Numbered from the stretch's first letter, positions 24,258 to 33,399 are shown. The stretch is 64,000 bases of DNA from Pseudomonadota bacterium (GCA_037200975.1 JBBCGI010000001.1:1612001-1676000); one strand, 5' to 3'. Made by a program: numbers and translations. The notes: a model not told the origin generated them from the sequence alone.

Positions 24258-25349
24258 ATGCCGCACAACCCGCGCCGTCAGTTCCTCGCCCAGACCGCCG
24301 CCCTCGCCGCCGCCCCGCTCTTTTCGAGCGTAGTGTCCGGGCAAGCGCCCGCACGCAAGCTGGGAGTCGCGCTGGTGGGGCTGGGAAGTCTCTCCACTGG
24401 CCAGATCGCGCCTGCGTTGCTCAAGACACGCAATTGCCGGCTGGCGGGCATCGTCAGCGGCTCGCCCGCGAAAGCGGCCGAGTGGAAGCAGAAATACAAC
24501 CTGCCCGACAACAACGTCTACGACTACAAGACGATGGGCCGCATGGCCGACAACAAGGACATCGACATCGTCTACGTCGTGACGCCGAACTCCCTGCATC
24601 TCGAACACGCATTGGCAGCCGCGGCCGCCGGCAAACACGTGTTCTGCGAGAAGCCGATGGAGATCACCGTCGAGCGCTGCCAGCAGATGATCGACGCGGT
24701 GAAGAAGGCTGGCAAGATGCTCGGCGTCGGTTATCGCTGCCAGTTCGAGCCTAACCACCTGGAATGCGTGCGGCTGGCGCGCGAGAAAGTGCTCGGCGAC
24801 GTCAAGGTGATCGACGCGAATTTCGGTTTTGCGATCGGCGATCCGACCCAGTGGCGTCTGAAACGCGAGCTCGCGGGCGGCGGCGCGCTGATGGATGTCG
24901 GCATCTACTGTCTGCAGACCACCCGCATGCTGACCGGCGAAGATCCGATCTGGATCAGCGCCGCCGAGGTCAAGACCGACCCGGTGAAGTTCAAGGAAGT
25001 GGATGAAACCATCACCTGGCAGACCAAGTTCCCCGGCGGCGTGGTCACGCAATGCGTGAGCACCTATGCGGCGAACGGCCTCGCGGGCTTCCGCGCGGCG
25101 ACCACGCGTGGCTCGTTCGGCCTGGAGCCGGCGTATTTCTACAGCGGCAATCGTGGCCGGCGCAGCGACGGCCCCGAGATCAATTTTCCGCTCACCGACC
25201 AGTTCGCGACGGAGCTCGATGACTTCGCGGACTGCATCATCAACAAGCGCCCGACGAAGGTGCCGGGCGAGATGGGCCTGCAGGATGTGAAGTACCTGAT
25301 GGCTATCTACGAGTCCATCAAGAAACGCCGGCCGGTCTCGCTGGTTTGA
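24258..25349 (+). CDS. Tat-exported Gfo/Idh/MocA oxidoreductase (glucose-fructose oxidoreductase-like)
   Basis: This 363-residue protein has a twin-arginine signal (NPRRQFLAQTAALAAAPLF). It continues with a Rossmann domain (LGVALVGLGSLSTGQIAPAL), the EKPMEI motif with the catalytic-site Lys-Pro, and the C-terminal GGGALMDVGIYCLQTTRML typical of GFOR-like enzymes. These exported members keep NADP(H) tightly bound and oxidise or reduce sugars in the periplasm. The ATG at 24258 follows GAGGA (24244-24248). The upstream extension has no signal-peptide logic. It precedes the carbohydrate locus, convergent with the sialate esterase and separated from it by palindrome P3. Confidence 0.92.
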   Translation: MPHNPRRQFLAQTAALAAAPLFSSVVSGQAPARKLGVALVGLGSLSTGQIAPALLKTRNCRLAGIVSGSPAKAAEWKQKYNLPDNNVYDYKTMGRMADNKDIDIVYVVTPNSLHLEHALAAAAAGKHVFCEKPMEITVERCQQMIDAVKKAGKMLGVGYRCQFEPNHLECVRLAREKVLGDVKVIDANFGFAIGDPTQWRLKRELAGGGALMDVGIYCLQTTRMLTGEDPIWISAAEVKTDPVKFKEVDETITWQTKFPGGVVTQCVSTYAANGLAGFRAATTRGSFGLEPAYFYSGNRGRRSDGPEINFPLTDQFATELDDFADCIINKRPTKVPGEMGLQDVKYLMAIYESIKKRRPVSLV

Positions 25350-25353
25350 AGTA

Positions 25354-25427
25354 GTAAGTCGGTGCCGGGTGAGACTTGGCTGCGCCCGCATGCGGGCGCA
25401 GCCAAGTCTCACCCGGCACCGACTTAC
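25354..25427. repeat. Palindromic element P3 (family A), perfect 74-bp palindrome
   Basis: Bases 25354-25390 are exactly complementary to 25391-25427 with no loop. The tip reads GTAAGTCGGTGCCGGGTGAG and the core is CTGCGCCCGCATGCGGGCGCAG. It lies between the convergent stops of the Gfo/Idh gene and the sialate esterase. Just outside, on the esterase side, a second short GTAAGTCGG copy overlaps the esterase's TAA stop. Confidence 0.93.
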
Positions 25428-25431
25428 CGAC

Positions 25432-27390
25432 TTACTTCACCGCGATCTCGAACGGCGTCACGGGCAATCCCGCGCCGTCATAGAGATTGCACAGCGGGCT
25501 GTCGGCCCAGCAGAAACGCACGCGAGCAGGCGCCGGCACATCCCCGGCGTCGAGCGTCACGCTTCCGCCGCCAGACAAACGCGCCGACACGAACTGGCAG
25601 GATCCCTCGGCCGCCCCGCACAACTCGAAAGCGCTCGGGTCTTTCGCGTTGTACACGGTGAGCGCGCCTTCGAAATCGCCAAACGTCACGACGACGTTGC
25701 CGCCATCGCGACGCGCGGATTTCGGCTGCGCGCCGGACGCGGACAACGACTCGCCGAACACCACGTGGCGCGCCGCGCGCGCCAGCCGGCGCCCCACTTC
25801 CTGTTTGTTGGTCGGGTGCACGTCATCGCGATTGCCGATGTCGTAGGTAACGACCAGCCCGGCATTCCCATCGGCTTCGACCGCACGACGCTCGGCGTCC
25901 CGCGTCAGCGCCCAACCACTCTCGACCGGCGTCTTCGCCATCGGACCGTAATTGGCGAGTTGCACCACGAGGAACGGCAGCGGCGTATCGAACTGCTTGC
26001 GCCAGTCCGCCATCAGCGCGCGCAGCTGCGATTCATAACGTTTCCCTTCGGGTACGGAAGTATTCGATTCTCCCTGGTACCAGGCCACGCCGCGCACGCC
26101 GAATTTTCTGAGCGGCGCGATCATCGCGTTGTACAACATGCTGTTGCCCGCGGTCGGCTCCCAGGGCGCGCGCGGCGGATTTGTGACACCCGCGGGCGCG
26201 ATCTGGTACTCCCAGCCGCGCAACGGAATGCTGGTGCCGTCCGCGAACTGCAGCGCGCGTTTTTCGGCCGTGCCGTACATGCCGCCGCTGGCGTAGGTGT
26301 CGAGCGCGTTGACGACGACCAGGTTCTCGCCCGCCTTCAGTAGTTTGGCCGGCACGGGATACTTGCGGTCGCCGCCCGCGCTGCTGCCGATCGCGCGCCC
26401 GTTGACCCAGGTGAGGTCGACCTCATCGATCGGGCCCAGCGACAACGTCGCCCCGAGCTTCGCCTGCGCGGCCGAGAGCCTGACCCGCGTGCGATACCAG
26501 ACGATGCCGTCGTAGGCCGCCAGTGCCGGCACGCCCCAGCTCTCCCACGGCGTCAACTCCGCGGGCGCCGCGCGCCACTCGGCGCCATCTGCCTTGTTCG
26601 CCAGCCAGGGTTGTTTGCCCTTGGGTGTCGACGGCAGCGCCAGCCACCATTTCTGCCAGACTTCGCCCCACTGCGCGGCGGCGCGCGTCTGATCGCTGCG
26701 GTACTCGCCCAGCACGTCGAGCGAGGTTTCATATCCACCGGCTGCGCGTAACGCGCTCTCGCTGATCCAGGTTTCGATCTTCGATCCGCCCCAGGCGGAG
26801 ACGATCATCCCCTGCGGAACATGAGTCCGCGCTTCGAGCTCGCGCGCGAAGAAATAACAGGTAGCGGAAGAATCCTGGGTCGTGTCCGGCGAGGCGACTT
26901 TCCATTCCGCCTTGTCGAGCGACGCAAGAATCGTGGTGCTGCTGACGTTCGCCACCTTGAGCTCGCGAATGGCGCCGTTGGCCGACGCGGCAATTTCCGC
27001 GCGCGAATTGAGCACGCCGCGCACCGAGAACGCCATGTTCGACTGGCCCGAGCACAACCACACGTCGCCTACCAGCACATCGTCGGCGTTCTGTGCCGCC
27101 GTGTCAGTGCGCGCGGACAAAGTGAACGGCCCGCCAGCCCGTTGGGCCGGCAATTTCAGCGCCCAGCGGCCTTGCGCATCGGCCCGGGCGGTCTGCGTCG
27201 CATCCGCCAGCGTGACAGTGACGCTGTCGCCGGCATTTGCGTGACCCCAGACTTCGATGGGCCGATCGCGTTGCAGGACCGCGTGATCGGTGAACAAAGC
27301 GTCCATGAGTGTCGCGTCGGCACGCGCATTGTTCATCGCCGTAGCCGCGAGGCCTGCCCATGCCAGCCGCGCGGCGATTCGCTGTAACAT
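25432..27390 (-). CDS. Exported sialate O-acetylesterase-family (SGNH) carbohydrate esterase
   Basis: This 652-residue protein begins with a signal peptide (MLQRIAARLAWAGLAATAMNNARA). It then shows the SASA-family catalytic blocks: GDVWLCSGQSNM with the Ser nucleophile, SAWGGSKIETWIS, the mid-protein VAWYQGESNT and the Asp/His block DIGNRDDVHPTNKQEVG. A beta-sandwich insertion is recognisable around WYRTRVRLSAAQAK. Members remove O-acetyl groups from sialic acids or from xylan and pectin. Given the neighbouring GH10, GH105 and DUF4861 genes, plant polysaccharide deacetylation is more likely. The ATG at 27390 is preferred to 27420 because it begins the signal peptide. It is divergent from the GH10 operon across a 332-base gap. 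Confidence 0.92.
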   Translation of the reverse strand: MLQRIAARLAWAGLAATAMNNARADATLMDALFTDHAVLQRDRPIEVWGHANAGDSVTVTLADATQTARADAQGRWALKLPAQRAGGPFTLSARTDTAAQNADDVLVGDVWLCSGQSNMAFSVRGVLNSRAEIAASANGAIRELKVANVSSTTILASLDKAEWKVASPDTTQDSSATCYFFARELEARTHVPQGMIVSAWGGSKIETWISESALRAAGGYETSLDVLGEYRSDQTRAAAQWGEVWQKWWLALPSTPKGKQPWLANKADGAEWRAAPAELTPWESWGVPALAAYDGIVWYRTRVRLSAAQAKLGATLSLGPIDEVDLTWVNGRAIGSSAGGDRKYPVPAKLLKAGENLVVVNALDTYASGGMYGTAEKRALQFADGTSIPLRGWEYQIAPAGVTNPPRAPWEPTAGNSMLYNAMIAPLRKFGVRGVAWYQGESNTSVPEGKRYESQLRALMADWRKQFDTPLPFLVVQLANYGPMAKTPVESGWALTRDAERRAVEADGNAGLVVTYDIGNRDDVHPTNKQEVGRRLARAARHVVFGESLSASGAQPKSARRDGGNVVVTFGDFEGALTVYNAKDPSAFELCGAAEGSCQFVSARLSGGGSVTLDAGDVPAPARVRFCWADSPLCNLYDGAGLPVTPFEIAVK

Positions 27391-27722
27391 CTTCCACCCC
27401 TCATGTCCGAACGCGCGCAAATACTGGTCCGTCGGGGCGTCGATCTCAAGACGTTTCGTGCAGAAATCGTGGCCGCCCGCGTGCCGGAGCGCGCCGCTGC
27501 GCAGGCCGATCCGGCACGGATGAACTCGCCATGGCGTTGCGACGCGGGCCGCTGGCGGAACTCACGCCCGGTGACGTGCTCTATATCCGTTGCGCAGGCA
27601 CGCGAGCACGGCATTTCGAAACAGAGCGGGTTGTTAGGGCTGGCGGCGCCGCACGCGCAAGAGGTCCGTGCGGTCCTGGCGGCAGGTATTTCAAAGCCCA
27701 GCTGGTTTTCCAAGGGGATTCA
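27391..27722. other. Intergenic region between divergent esterase and GH10 genes
   Basis: Frames at 27403-27726 (+) and 27333-27713 (-) cross this gap but have no recognisable domains and poor context. It probably holds the divergent promoters and any operator controlling the polysaccharide locus. I see no clear palindromic operator. Confidence 0.4.
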
Positions 27723-28976
27723 ATGAGCAGATTCTCGAGTTGCGGATTCGCCGCCCTGTTGGCCGCGGCCCTGGTCGCTTGTGGTGGTGGTGGTGGCGGT
27801 GGTTCGCTTCCGCCACCCGCCGGTGGCGGCGGCGGCACACCGCAGCTGCCGAGCCCGTCGACCGCGCCCGCGCTGAAGACGATCCTGGCGGCCAAGTACG
27901 GCATGGCGAATTTCCCCATCGGCGCGGCCATCGAAGTGGGCTCGACGGGCGGCACCGACGCCGCGATCCTGCAGAAGCACTTCAGCAGCATCACCGCCGA
28001 AAATGCGATGAAGCCGGACACCATCTGGCCCAACAAACCCGGTACGGCGCCGGCGCAGCCCGCGGATCAGCCGAATTTCGGCCCGGCCGATGCGCTCGTG
28101 AACTTCGCCGCGACTAACAACATTCAGGTGCGCGGCCACACGCTGCTGTGGCATCAGACCGTGCCGACCTGGTTCGTGGTGGGCAACCTCAACGACACCT
28201 TGGGATACCGCGCGACGGTGCAGCAGCACCTGCGCACGTACATCACCGCCGTGATGAATCATTTCCCGAACGTCTACGCGTGGGATGTGGTCAATGAGGT
28301 CGCCACCGACACGCCGAACGCGGCGGATCCTTATCGTCACGACAGCCTGTGGTATGCGGCGTACGCCAACGGCGGGCTCGACGGCAAGGACTATGTCGTC
28401 GACGCCTTCATGATCGCGGGCCAGGTACGCACGGCGATGAACAAGCCCGGCATCAAGCTGATGTTGAACGACTACAACACCGAGCTCCCGGGCAAACGCG
28501 CCAACGTTCTCAAGATCGTGCAGGACGTGATCAACGCTGGCGCGCCGATCGACGGCGTGGGCCACCAGCTGCATCTCAGTCTGAATGCGGACGTGTCCCA
28601 GGTCACCGCCGCGTTTGCCGCCGTCGAGGCGCTGTCTTCCACGCTCGTCAACCACGTCACCGAGCTCGACGTCTCCATCTACAACGACCCGGGCGACTGC
28701 TTCTCGGCGCGCACCATCCCGCCCTGCCTCGCCGACCTCGGCGCGAATCCACCGCAGTCGGTGCTCTCGCAGCAGGCCACGCTGTACCGCGCGCTGTTCA
28801 ACGCCTTCAACCGGCCGAGCGTCACGTCGGTGAGCCTCTGGGGTATCGCGGACAACCATACCTGGCTCAACGCCTGGCCGGTCAATCGCACCAACCGCCC
28901 GCTGCTGTTCGATATCGCGGGAAACCCCAAGTGGGCGTTCTGGACGGTCGTGGACTCTTCAATCACGGTTCCCTGA
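27723..28976 (+). CDS. GH10 endo-1,4-beta-xylanase, lipoprotein
   Basis: This 417-residue protein has a lipoprotein signal ending LVAC (Cys20). A Gly/Pro-rich tether follows (residues 21-48), then a complete GH10 barrel. The catalytic acid/base is E192 in WDVVNE and the nucleophile is E314 in TELDVS. Conserved barrel strands are SSITAENAMKPDTIW, RGHTLLWHQTVPTWF and SVSLWGIADNHTW. GH10 enzymes cut the xylan backbone. Lipidation with a flexible Gly linker suggests outer-membrane anchoring, perhaps facing outward. AAGGGG precedes the ATG. It is the first gene of a likely four-gene operon ending at the terminator at 33108. Confidence 0.95.
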   Translation: MSRFSSCGFAALLAAALVACGGGGGGGSLPPPAGGGGGTPQLPSPSTAPALKTILAAKYGMANFPIGAAIEVGSTGGTDAAILQKHFSSITAENAMKPDTIWPNKPGTAPAQPADQPNFGPADALVNFAATNNIQVRGHTLLWHQTVPTWFVVGNLNDTLGYRATVQQHLRTYITAVMNHFPNVYAWDVVNEVATDTPNAADPYRHDSLWYAAYANGGLDGKDYVVDAFMIAGQVRTAMNKPGIKLMLNDYNTELPGKRANVLKIVQDVINAGAPIDGVGHQLHLSLNADVSQVTAAFAAVEALSSTLVNHVTELDVSIYNDPGDCFSARTIPPCLADLGANPPQSVLSQQATLYRALFNAFNRPSVTSVSLWGIADNHTWLNAWPVNRTNRPLLFDIAGNPKWAFWTVVDSSITVP

Positions 28977-29050
28977 GCGCGCATAATCGGCCGGCTTCGG
29001 CGAACGGGCCGAGCGCGCGTCTGTCCGGCCAGCGCCGGTGAGGGGGAATC

Positions 29051-30268
29051 TTGCAAGGACTCTGTCTGGGCGTCTTCATGGGCGCGCTGGGTTTTGCTTC
29101 GGCTGCCGGCGCCGCCGGTGCGTCCATCACCGTCACCAACGATCTCGGCGCCGCGCGTCCGGGCGCCGTCGTCTCCGTACCCTTTCCGCAGATCGACGCG
29201 GTTGCGCCTGGGCTGCGCATGTACCACCTGGTAGTCAGGGATCCGAAAGGCCGCATCCTGCCATCGCAGGTCACTAACTACCAGCACGACCACCACGGCG
29301 CCCGCTACGACGACCTGGTGTTCTCGTACGATTTCGCCGCCGGGCAGAAGCAGGCGGTGTTCTCCGTCGAGACGGTCGCGGCTGCAACGGCGCCGGAGAA
29401 GTCCTGCGTCTATGCGCGCGTCGTGCCCGAGCGCTTCGACGACATGGCGTGGGAGAACGACCGCATCGCGCACCGCATGTACGGCGCGACGCTGAACAGC
29501 GAGACGGCCGCGGCCGTGGGCGAGCGCCTGCGCGGCAGCGGCATCGATGTGTGGGCCAAGAAAGTCACTTACCCCATCGTCGATCGCTGGTACGCCAAGG
29601 GCCACGACCAGTTCCACGCCGATGGCGAAGGTGAAGGCCTGGACCTCTACAACATGGGTGGTGCGCGCGGCGCGGGCGGCACGGGAGTGTGGGACGGCAA
29701 GAAGTTGTGGACCTCGGACAACTTCGCCACCGCGCGGGTGCTGGCGAACGGGCCGCGGCGTGCCTCGTTCAAGCTCGAGTACGCGCCGTTCGACGCGGGA
29801 TCCGGGCTGGTCTCCGAGACCAAACACTTCACCGTCGATTGCGGCGTGAATTTCGATGCCGTCGAGAGCGTGTTCGATCTTCCGGAGCCGGAGGGGATCG
29901 TGGGCGTCGGGCTGACCGAGCACAAGCTCGCGCCAGGCGACCCACCGGCCGTCATCACAAAAGATGCCGACGGCCGATGGATCAGTATCTGGGAGCAGAA
30001 CAAGGACGGTGGAGTCGGGGTTGCGGCCATCCTCGCGCCGGACGCCGTCTCCGCAGGCATCGCCGCGGATGGACCGAACGGCAATGGCGTGACCAATCAT
30101 CTGCTGCTGGTGAAAGCCACTGATGGGGTGCCCGTGCGTTACTTCACCGGTGCCGGATGGGACCGAAGCGGCCAGTTCAAGGATCGCGCTGCGTGGGAGA
30201 GCTACGTGAAAACCTTCGCGGCGGGAGTAGCGAGGCCGCTGGTCATCTCCGTGAGCGCGCGCCCGTGA
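29051..30268 (+). CDS. Exported DUF4861-family protein
   Basis: This 405-residue protein starts at a TTG with a strong GAGGGGGA ribosome-binding site seven bases upstream. It has a signal-like N-terminus (LCLGVFMGALGFASAAGAAGA). The body matches the DUF4861 pattern: SITVTNDLGAARPGAVVSVP, YHLVVRDPKGRILPSQ, and RIAHRMYGATLNSE followed by GIDVWAKKVTYPIVDRWYA. The conserved HDQFHADGEGEGLDLYNMG is His/Asp-rich and could be an active site. DUF4861 genes commonly accompany GH105/GH88 and other pectin or uronic-acid degrading genes, and GH105 follows here with a four-base overlap. The catalytic activity is not established from sequence. Confidence 0.82.
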   Translation: MQGLCLGVFMGALGFASAAGAAGASITVTNDLGAARPGAVVSVPFPQIDAVAPGLRMYHLVVRDPKGRILPSQVTNYQHDHHGARYDDLVFSYDFAAGQKQAVFSVETVAAATAPEKSCVYARVVPERFDDMAWENDRIAHRMYGATLNSETAAAVGERLRGSGIDVWAKKVTYPIVDRWYAKGHDQFHADGEGEGLDLYNMGGARGAGGTGVWDGKKLWTSDNFATARVLANGPRRASFKLEYAPFDAGSGLVSETKHFTVDCGVNFDAVESVFDLPEPEGIVGVGLTEHKLAPGDPPAVITKDADGRWISIWEQNKDGGVGVAAILAPDAVSAGIAADGPNGNGVTNHLLLVKATDGVPVRYFTGAGWDRSGQFKDRAAWESYVKTFAAGVARPLVISVSARP

Positions 30269-31347
30269 ACGGGCGAGCCATCCTGTTAGCCGGCTGTCTG
30301 CTGCTTGCCGCCGGCGCATTCGCGCAGAACGGGAATTTCGGCGACTGGCCCGCGGGCACGGATCCGCGCGAGGTCGGCAAACGGGTGGCCGAACGCTTCA
30401 TCCCGACGCCACACATGGAATTGAATGCGCGCGGGCCGAAGGCCTTGCACTACGCGGCAGTGAATACCTGGGTGGGAGCGTTGCAGTTCGCGCAGACCAC
30501 CGGGGATGTGGATCTTGCCAGGCGCCTGGAGGAACGTTTCGAACCGTTTCTCGCGGTCGATGGCCCGCGCGTGCCGCGCACCGATCACGTCGACGGCGCG
30601 GTGTTCGGGCAGCTGCCGCTCGAGTTGTACCTGCAGGCGAAACGTTACCAGTACCGCGCCATGGGTCTGACGTTCGCGGACGCGCAATGGGACCGGCCGA
30701 CGCCCGACGGGTTGACCAACCAGACGCGCTGGTGGATCGACGACATGTACATGATCACGGCGCTGCAGGTGCAGGCGTATCGCGCCACGGGCGATGCGAA
30801 GTACCTGGAGCGCACCGCGCTCGAGATGGATGCCTATCTACAGAAACTGCAGCAGCCCAACGGGCTCTTCTTCCATGCGCCCGACGTGAAGTTCTTCTGG
30901 GGCCGTGGCGATGGCTGGGTTGCGGTGGGCATGACGGAGCTGCTGCGCGAGCTGCCGGCGAATCACCGACTGCGCAAACCGATCCTCGCGGCTTACAGGA
31001 AGATGATGGCGACCTTGCTCGTACACCAGGCCGACAATGGCATGTGGCGACAGCTCATCGATCATTCCGAGAGCTGGGAGGAGTCTTCGAGCACCGCGAT
31101 GTTCACGTACGCGTTCGTCAGCGGCGTGAAGAACGGCTGGCTGCCCGAAGACACGTACGGCCCCGCGGCACGCAAGGCGTGGATCGCGCTGGTCGGATAT
31201 CTCACCGCCGATGGAGATCTGCGCGAAGTGTGCGTGGGCACCGGCAAGAAGGACGACTTGCAGTACTACTTGGATCGCCCGCGCGTGGCCGGCGATGCGC
31301 ACGGCCAGGCACCGATGTTGTGGACCGCGACGGCGTTGTTGCGGTGA
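30265..31347 (+). CDS. Exported GH105-type unsaturated uronyl hydrolase
   Basis: This 360-residue (alpha/alpha)6-barrel enzyme of the GH88/GH105 group releases the terminal unsaturated uronic acid left by polysaccharide lyases on pectin-type oligosaccharides. Evidence includes TRWWIDDMYMITALQVQAYRA with the catalytic Asp, and FFHAPDVKFFWGRGDGWVAVGM. SWEESSSTAMFTYAFVSGVKNGWL and the C-terminal HGQAPMLWTATALLR are also typical. A signal peptide follows the GTG start (LLAGCLLLAAGAFAQ). The GTG overlaps the stop codon of the DUF4861 gene (GTGA), showing translational coupling. The nested palindrome P4 fills most of the gap to the next gene. Confidence 0.92.
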   Translation: MNGRAILLAGCLLLAAGAFAQNGNFGDWPAGTDPREVGKRVAERFIPTPHMELNARGPKALHYAAVNTWVGALQFAQTTGDVDLARRLEERFEPFLAVDGPRVPRTDHVDGAVFGQLPLELYLQAKRYQYRAMGLTFADAQWDRPTPDGLTNQTRWWIDDMYMITALQVQAYRATGDAKYLERTALEMDAYLQKLQQPNGLFFHAPDVKFFWGRGDGWVAVGMTELLRELPANHRLRKPILAAYRKMMATLLVHQADNGMWRQLIDHSESWEESSSTAMFTYAFVSGVKNGWLPEDTYGPAARKAWIALVGYLTADGDLREVCVGTGKKDDLQYYLDRPRVAGDAHGQAPMLWTATALLR

Positions 31348-31352
31348 CGGAA

Positions 31353-31501
31353 GGTGCCGGGTGGGGAAAGTGGGGAGAGCAGATAAGTCGGTGCCGGGTC
31401 GGACTTACGGACGTAGTTGCGTCGATGCACGTTTCAGCCGGATCCGTAAGTCCGACCCGGCACCGACTTATCTGCTCTCCCCACTTTCCCCACCCGGCAC
31501 C
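31353..31501. repeat. Nested palindromic element P4 (one family-A palindrome inside another)
   Basis: Arms 31353-31411 and 31443-31501 are perfect 59-bp complements around a 31-base loop. Each arm is composite. The outer part, GGTGCCGGGTGGGGAAAG + TGGGGAGAG, is the arm of P5 (35578). The inner part, TAAGTCGGTGCCGGGTCGG + ACTTA, is the arm of P7 (44333). The inner element therefore appears to have inserted at the centre of the outer one. It lies between GH105 and the TolB-like gene of the same operon, so the transcript must carry a very long hairpin. Confidence 0.93.
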
Positions 31502-31523
31502 ATTCACTAGAGGGGGATTTGCA

Positions 31524-33080
31524 ATGAAGGGTATTTTCCTGTTTTTGGCGCTGGCGTTCTCGACGCTGGCGGTGGCCTCGCCCAACGGCGGGCCGCTCGG
31601 CGATTTCGAAGCTCATGGCGACATCGGCTCGCCCAAGATCGGCGGCTACGCCGCGTACAACGCGGACTCGCAGGTGTACACGCTCAGTGCGGGCGGCGTG
31701 AACATCTGGGCGAAACGCGACGAGTTCCAGTTCGCCTATCGCAAGATGAAGGGCGACTTCATCGTGCAGGCGCAGGTGGAATTCCAGGGCAAGGGCGTCG
31801 ATCCGCACCGCAAGGCCGGCATCATGGCGCGCACGTCGATCGCCGATTTCGATTCGGCGTACGTCGATGGCGCGATCCACGGCGACGGACTGGTCTCGCT
31901 GCAGTTTCGCAAGGCCAAAGGCGAAGACACGGCGCAGATCGAGATGCCGGCGGCGAAAACCGCGACCGTCATCCAGCTCGAGCGGCGCGGCTCTGTATTC
32001 ATCCTCTCCGCGGCGCGCCCCGGCGAGCCGTTCGAAATTTCGCAGATCGACGACGCCCCGAACGTGCCCGAAGAAGCCTACGTCGGCCTGTTTCTCTCCT
32101 CGCACAACGTGGACGTGAAGGAAACGGCGATCTTTCGCAACGTGCGCGTGATCAAGCCGGTGAAGGTGGGCTTCACGCCGTATCGCGACTACATCGGCAG
32201 CCGGCTCGAGATCCTCAACGTCGCGAGCGGGCATCGCAGCGTGGTGTACTCCTCGCGCGTGCCGTTCGAAGCGCCCAACTGGTTGCCCGACGGCGCAGCG
32301 CTGCTCTACAACGCCAGCGGCGGCGACCCCGCCACGCGCGGCCGCCTGTGGAAATTCGACCTCGCCACGCGCACACCCACGCTGATCGACACCGGCTTCG
32401 CGATCCGCAACAACAACGACCACGTGCTGTCGTTCGACGGCACGCAGCTCGCCATCAGCGACCAGAGCACGGAAGCGGGCCAGTCCACCATCTTCACGAT
32501 GCCGACGCGCGGCGGTGTTCCCAAGCGCATCACGCCGCTCACACCTTCGTACATGCACGGCTGGTCGCCCGACGGGAAATGGCTCACTTACACCGCGGGC
32601 CGCCCGACGAAAAAGGACCCGAAGGTGCTCGAGTGGGATATCCACAAGACCGCCTCCGACGGTAGTGGCAAAGAGATCAACCTGACCAACACACCCGGCC
32701 TCGATGATGGCCCCGAGTTTTCGCCCGACGGCCAGTGGATCTATTTCAATTCCACGCGCTCGGGGCAGATGCAGATCTGGCGCATGAAACCCGACGGCAC
32801 CGGCCAGGAACGCGTGACCAACGACGACAAGTGGAACGACTGGTTCCCGCACTTCTCGCCCGATGGCAAGTGGATCACCATCATTTCGTACGGGCTCGAC
32901 GTGGAGCCGGCTAACCACCCGTACTACAAGCATTGCCTGCTGCGCATCATGCCGACCGACGGCAGCGCGAAGCCGAAAGTGATCGCGTACATCTACGGCG
33001 GCCAGGGCACGATCAACGTGCCGTCGTGGTCGCCGGATGGGACGCACGTGGCGTTCGTTTCGAACTCCGACGCTCTCTAA
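31524..33080 (+). CDS. Exported TolB-like beta-propeller protein with N-terminal jelly-roll-like domain
   Basis: This 518-residue exported protein has a signal peptide (MKGIFLFLALAFSTLAVA). Residues ~25-215 resemble a DUF1349/LamG-like beta-sandwich (FQFAYRKMKGDFIVQAQVEF, HRKAGIMARTSI, VSLQFRKAKG). The C-terminal half is a propeller of PD40/TolB-type repeats, visible as repeated W/F-SPDG-x-W/H motifs (HGWSPDGKWLTY, PEFSPDGQWIYF, PHFSPDGKWITI, PSWSPDGTHVAF). Such proteins may bind oligosaccharides or act in periplasmic complexes; no catalytic role is assigned. AGGGGG precedes the ATG. It is the last gene of the GH10-DUF4861-GH105 set, followed by a terminator. Confidence 0.85.
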   Translation: MKGIFLFLALAFSTLAVASPNGGPLGDFEAHGDIGSPKIGGYAAYNADSQVYTLSAGGVNIWAKRDEFQFAYRKMKGDFIVQAQVEFQGKGVDPHRKAGIMARTSIADFDSAYVDGAIHGDGLVSLQFRKAKGEDTAQIEMPAAKTATVIQLERRGSVFILSAARPGEPFEISQIDDAPNVPEEAYVGLFLSSHNVDVKETAIFRNVRVIKPVKVGFTPYRDYIGSRLEILNVASGHRSVVYSSRVPFEAPNWLPDGAALLYNASGGDPATRGRLWKFDLATRTPTLIDTGFAIRNNNDHVLSFDGTQLAISDQSTEAGQSTIFTMPTRGGVPKRITPLTPSYMHGWSPDGKWLTYTAGRPTKKDPKVLEWDIHKTASDGSGKEINLTNTPGLDDGPEFSPDGQWIYFNSTRSGQMQIWRMKPDGTGQERVTNDDKWNDWFPHFSPDGKWITIISYGLDVEPANHPYYKHCLLRIMPTDGSAKPKVIAYIYGGQGTINVPSWSPDGTHVAFVSNSDAL

Positions 33081-33399
33081 AACGGGACATGCCTGTTTTC
33101 GATTGAGGGGATGCGTCGCATGGCGCATCCCTTTTTTATCAGCACTGGGGATCGCCGCCACTTCCGACCCTTTTGCCAGCTAATGGGGACTGTCCTCATT
33201 TTCTTGTCGCGCCGCGGTGCAGCGCGCTTCGCGCAGCAACTTCCGCGTGCCTCTCGGCGCCGCGGTTCCAGCGTTTGTCGGTGGCACGCAACTTGAATGT
33301 GCATTTCACCAAGGTGGCGCACACTACGGGTCGCGCGTGTCCGTTCTCAGACGCGTTATCCGTCTTTCCAAGAACAACCAGCTGGCGGGTGGGGTATCC
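33081..33399. other. Intergenic region with partial repeat remnants
   Basis: CGGGACATGCCTGTTTTC (33083-33100) resembles one arm of family-B palindrome P2, and GGGGACTGTCCTCATTTTC near 33183 is a second degenerate arm-like copy. Between them is the terminator at 33108. No gene is supported. The 5' half of the frame running into the amine oxidase from 33217 lacks a signal peptide and is treated as leader. Confidence 0.5.
33108..33137 (+). terminator. Rho-independent terminator of the polysaccharide operon
   Basis: GGGATGCG (33108-33115) pairs with CGCATCCC (33124-33131) and is followed by six T residues. It lies 28 bases after the TolB-like gene, ending the GH10-to-TolB unit. Confidence 0.85.

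Noticed and set aside
27403-27726. Possible 107-residue gene between the divergent esterase and GH10 genes
   Set aside because: No domain, no convincing ribosome-binding site, and it overlaps the GH10 ribosome-binding site and start.
30687-33080. A 797-residue extended frame before the TolB-like protein
   Set aside because: It runs out of frame through GH105 and across palindrome P4; the signal peptide and ribosome-binding site are at 31524.
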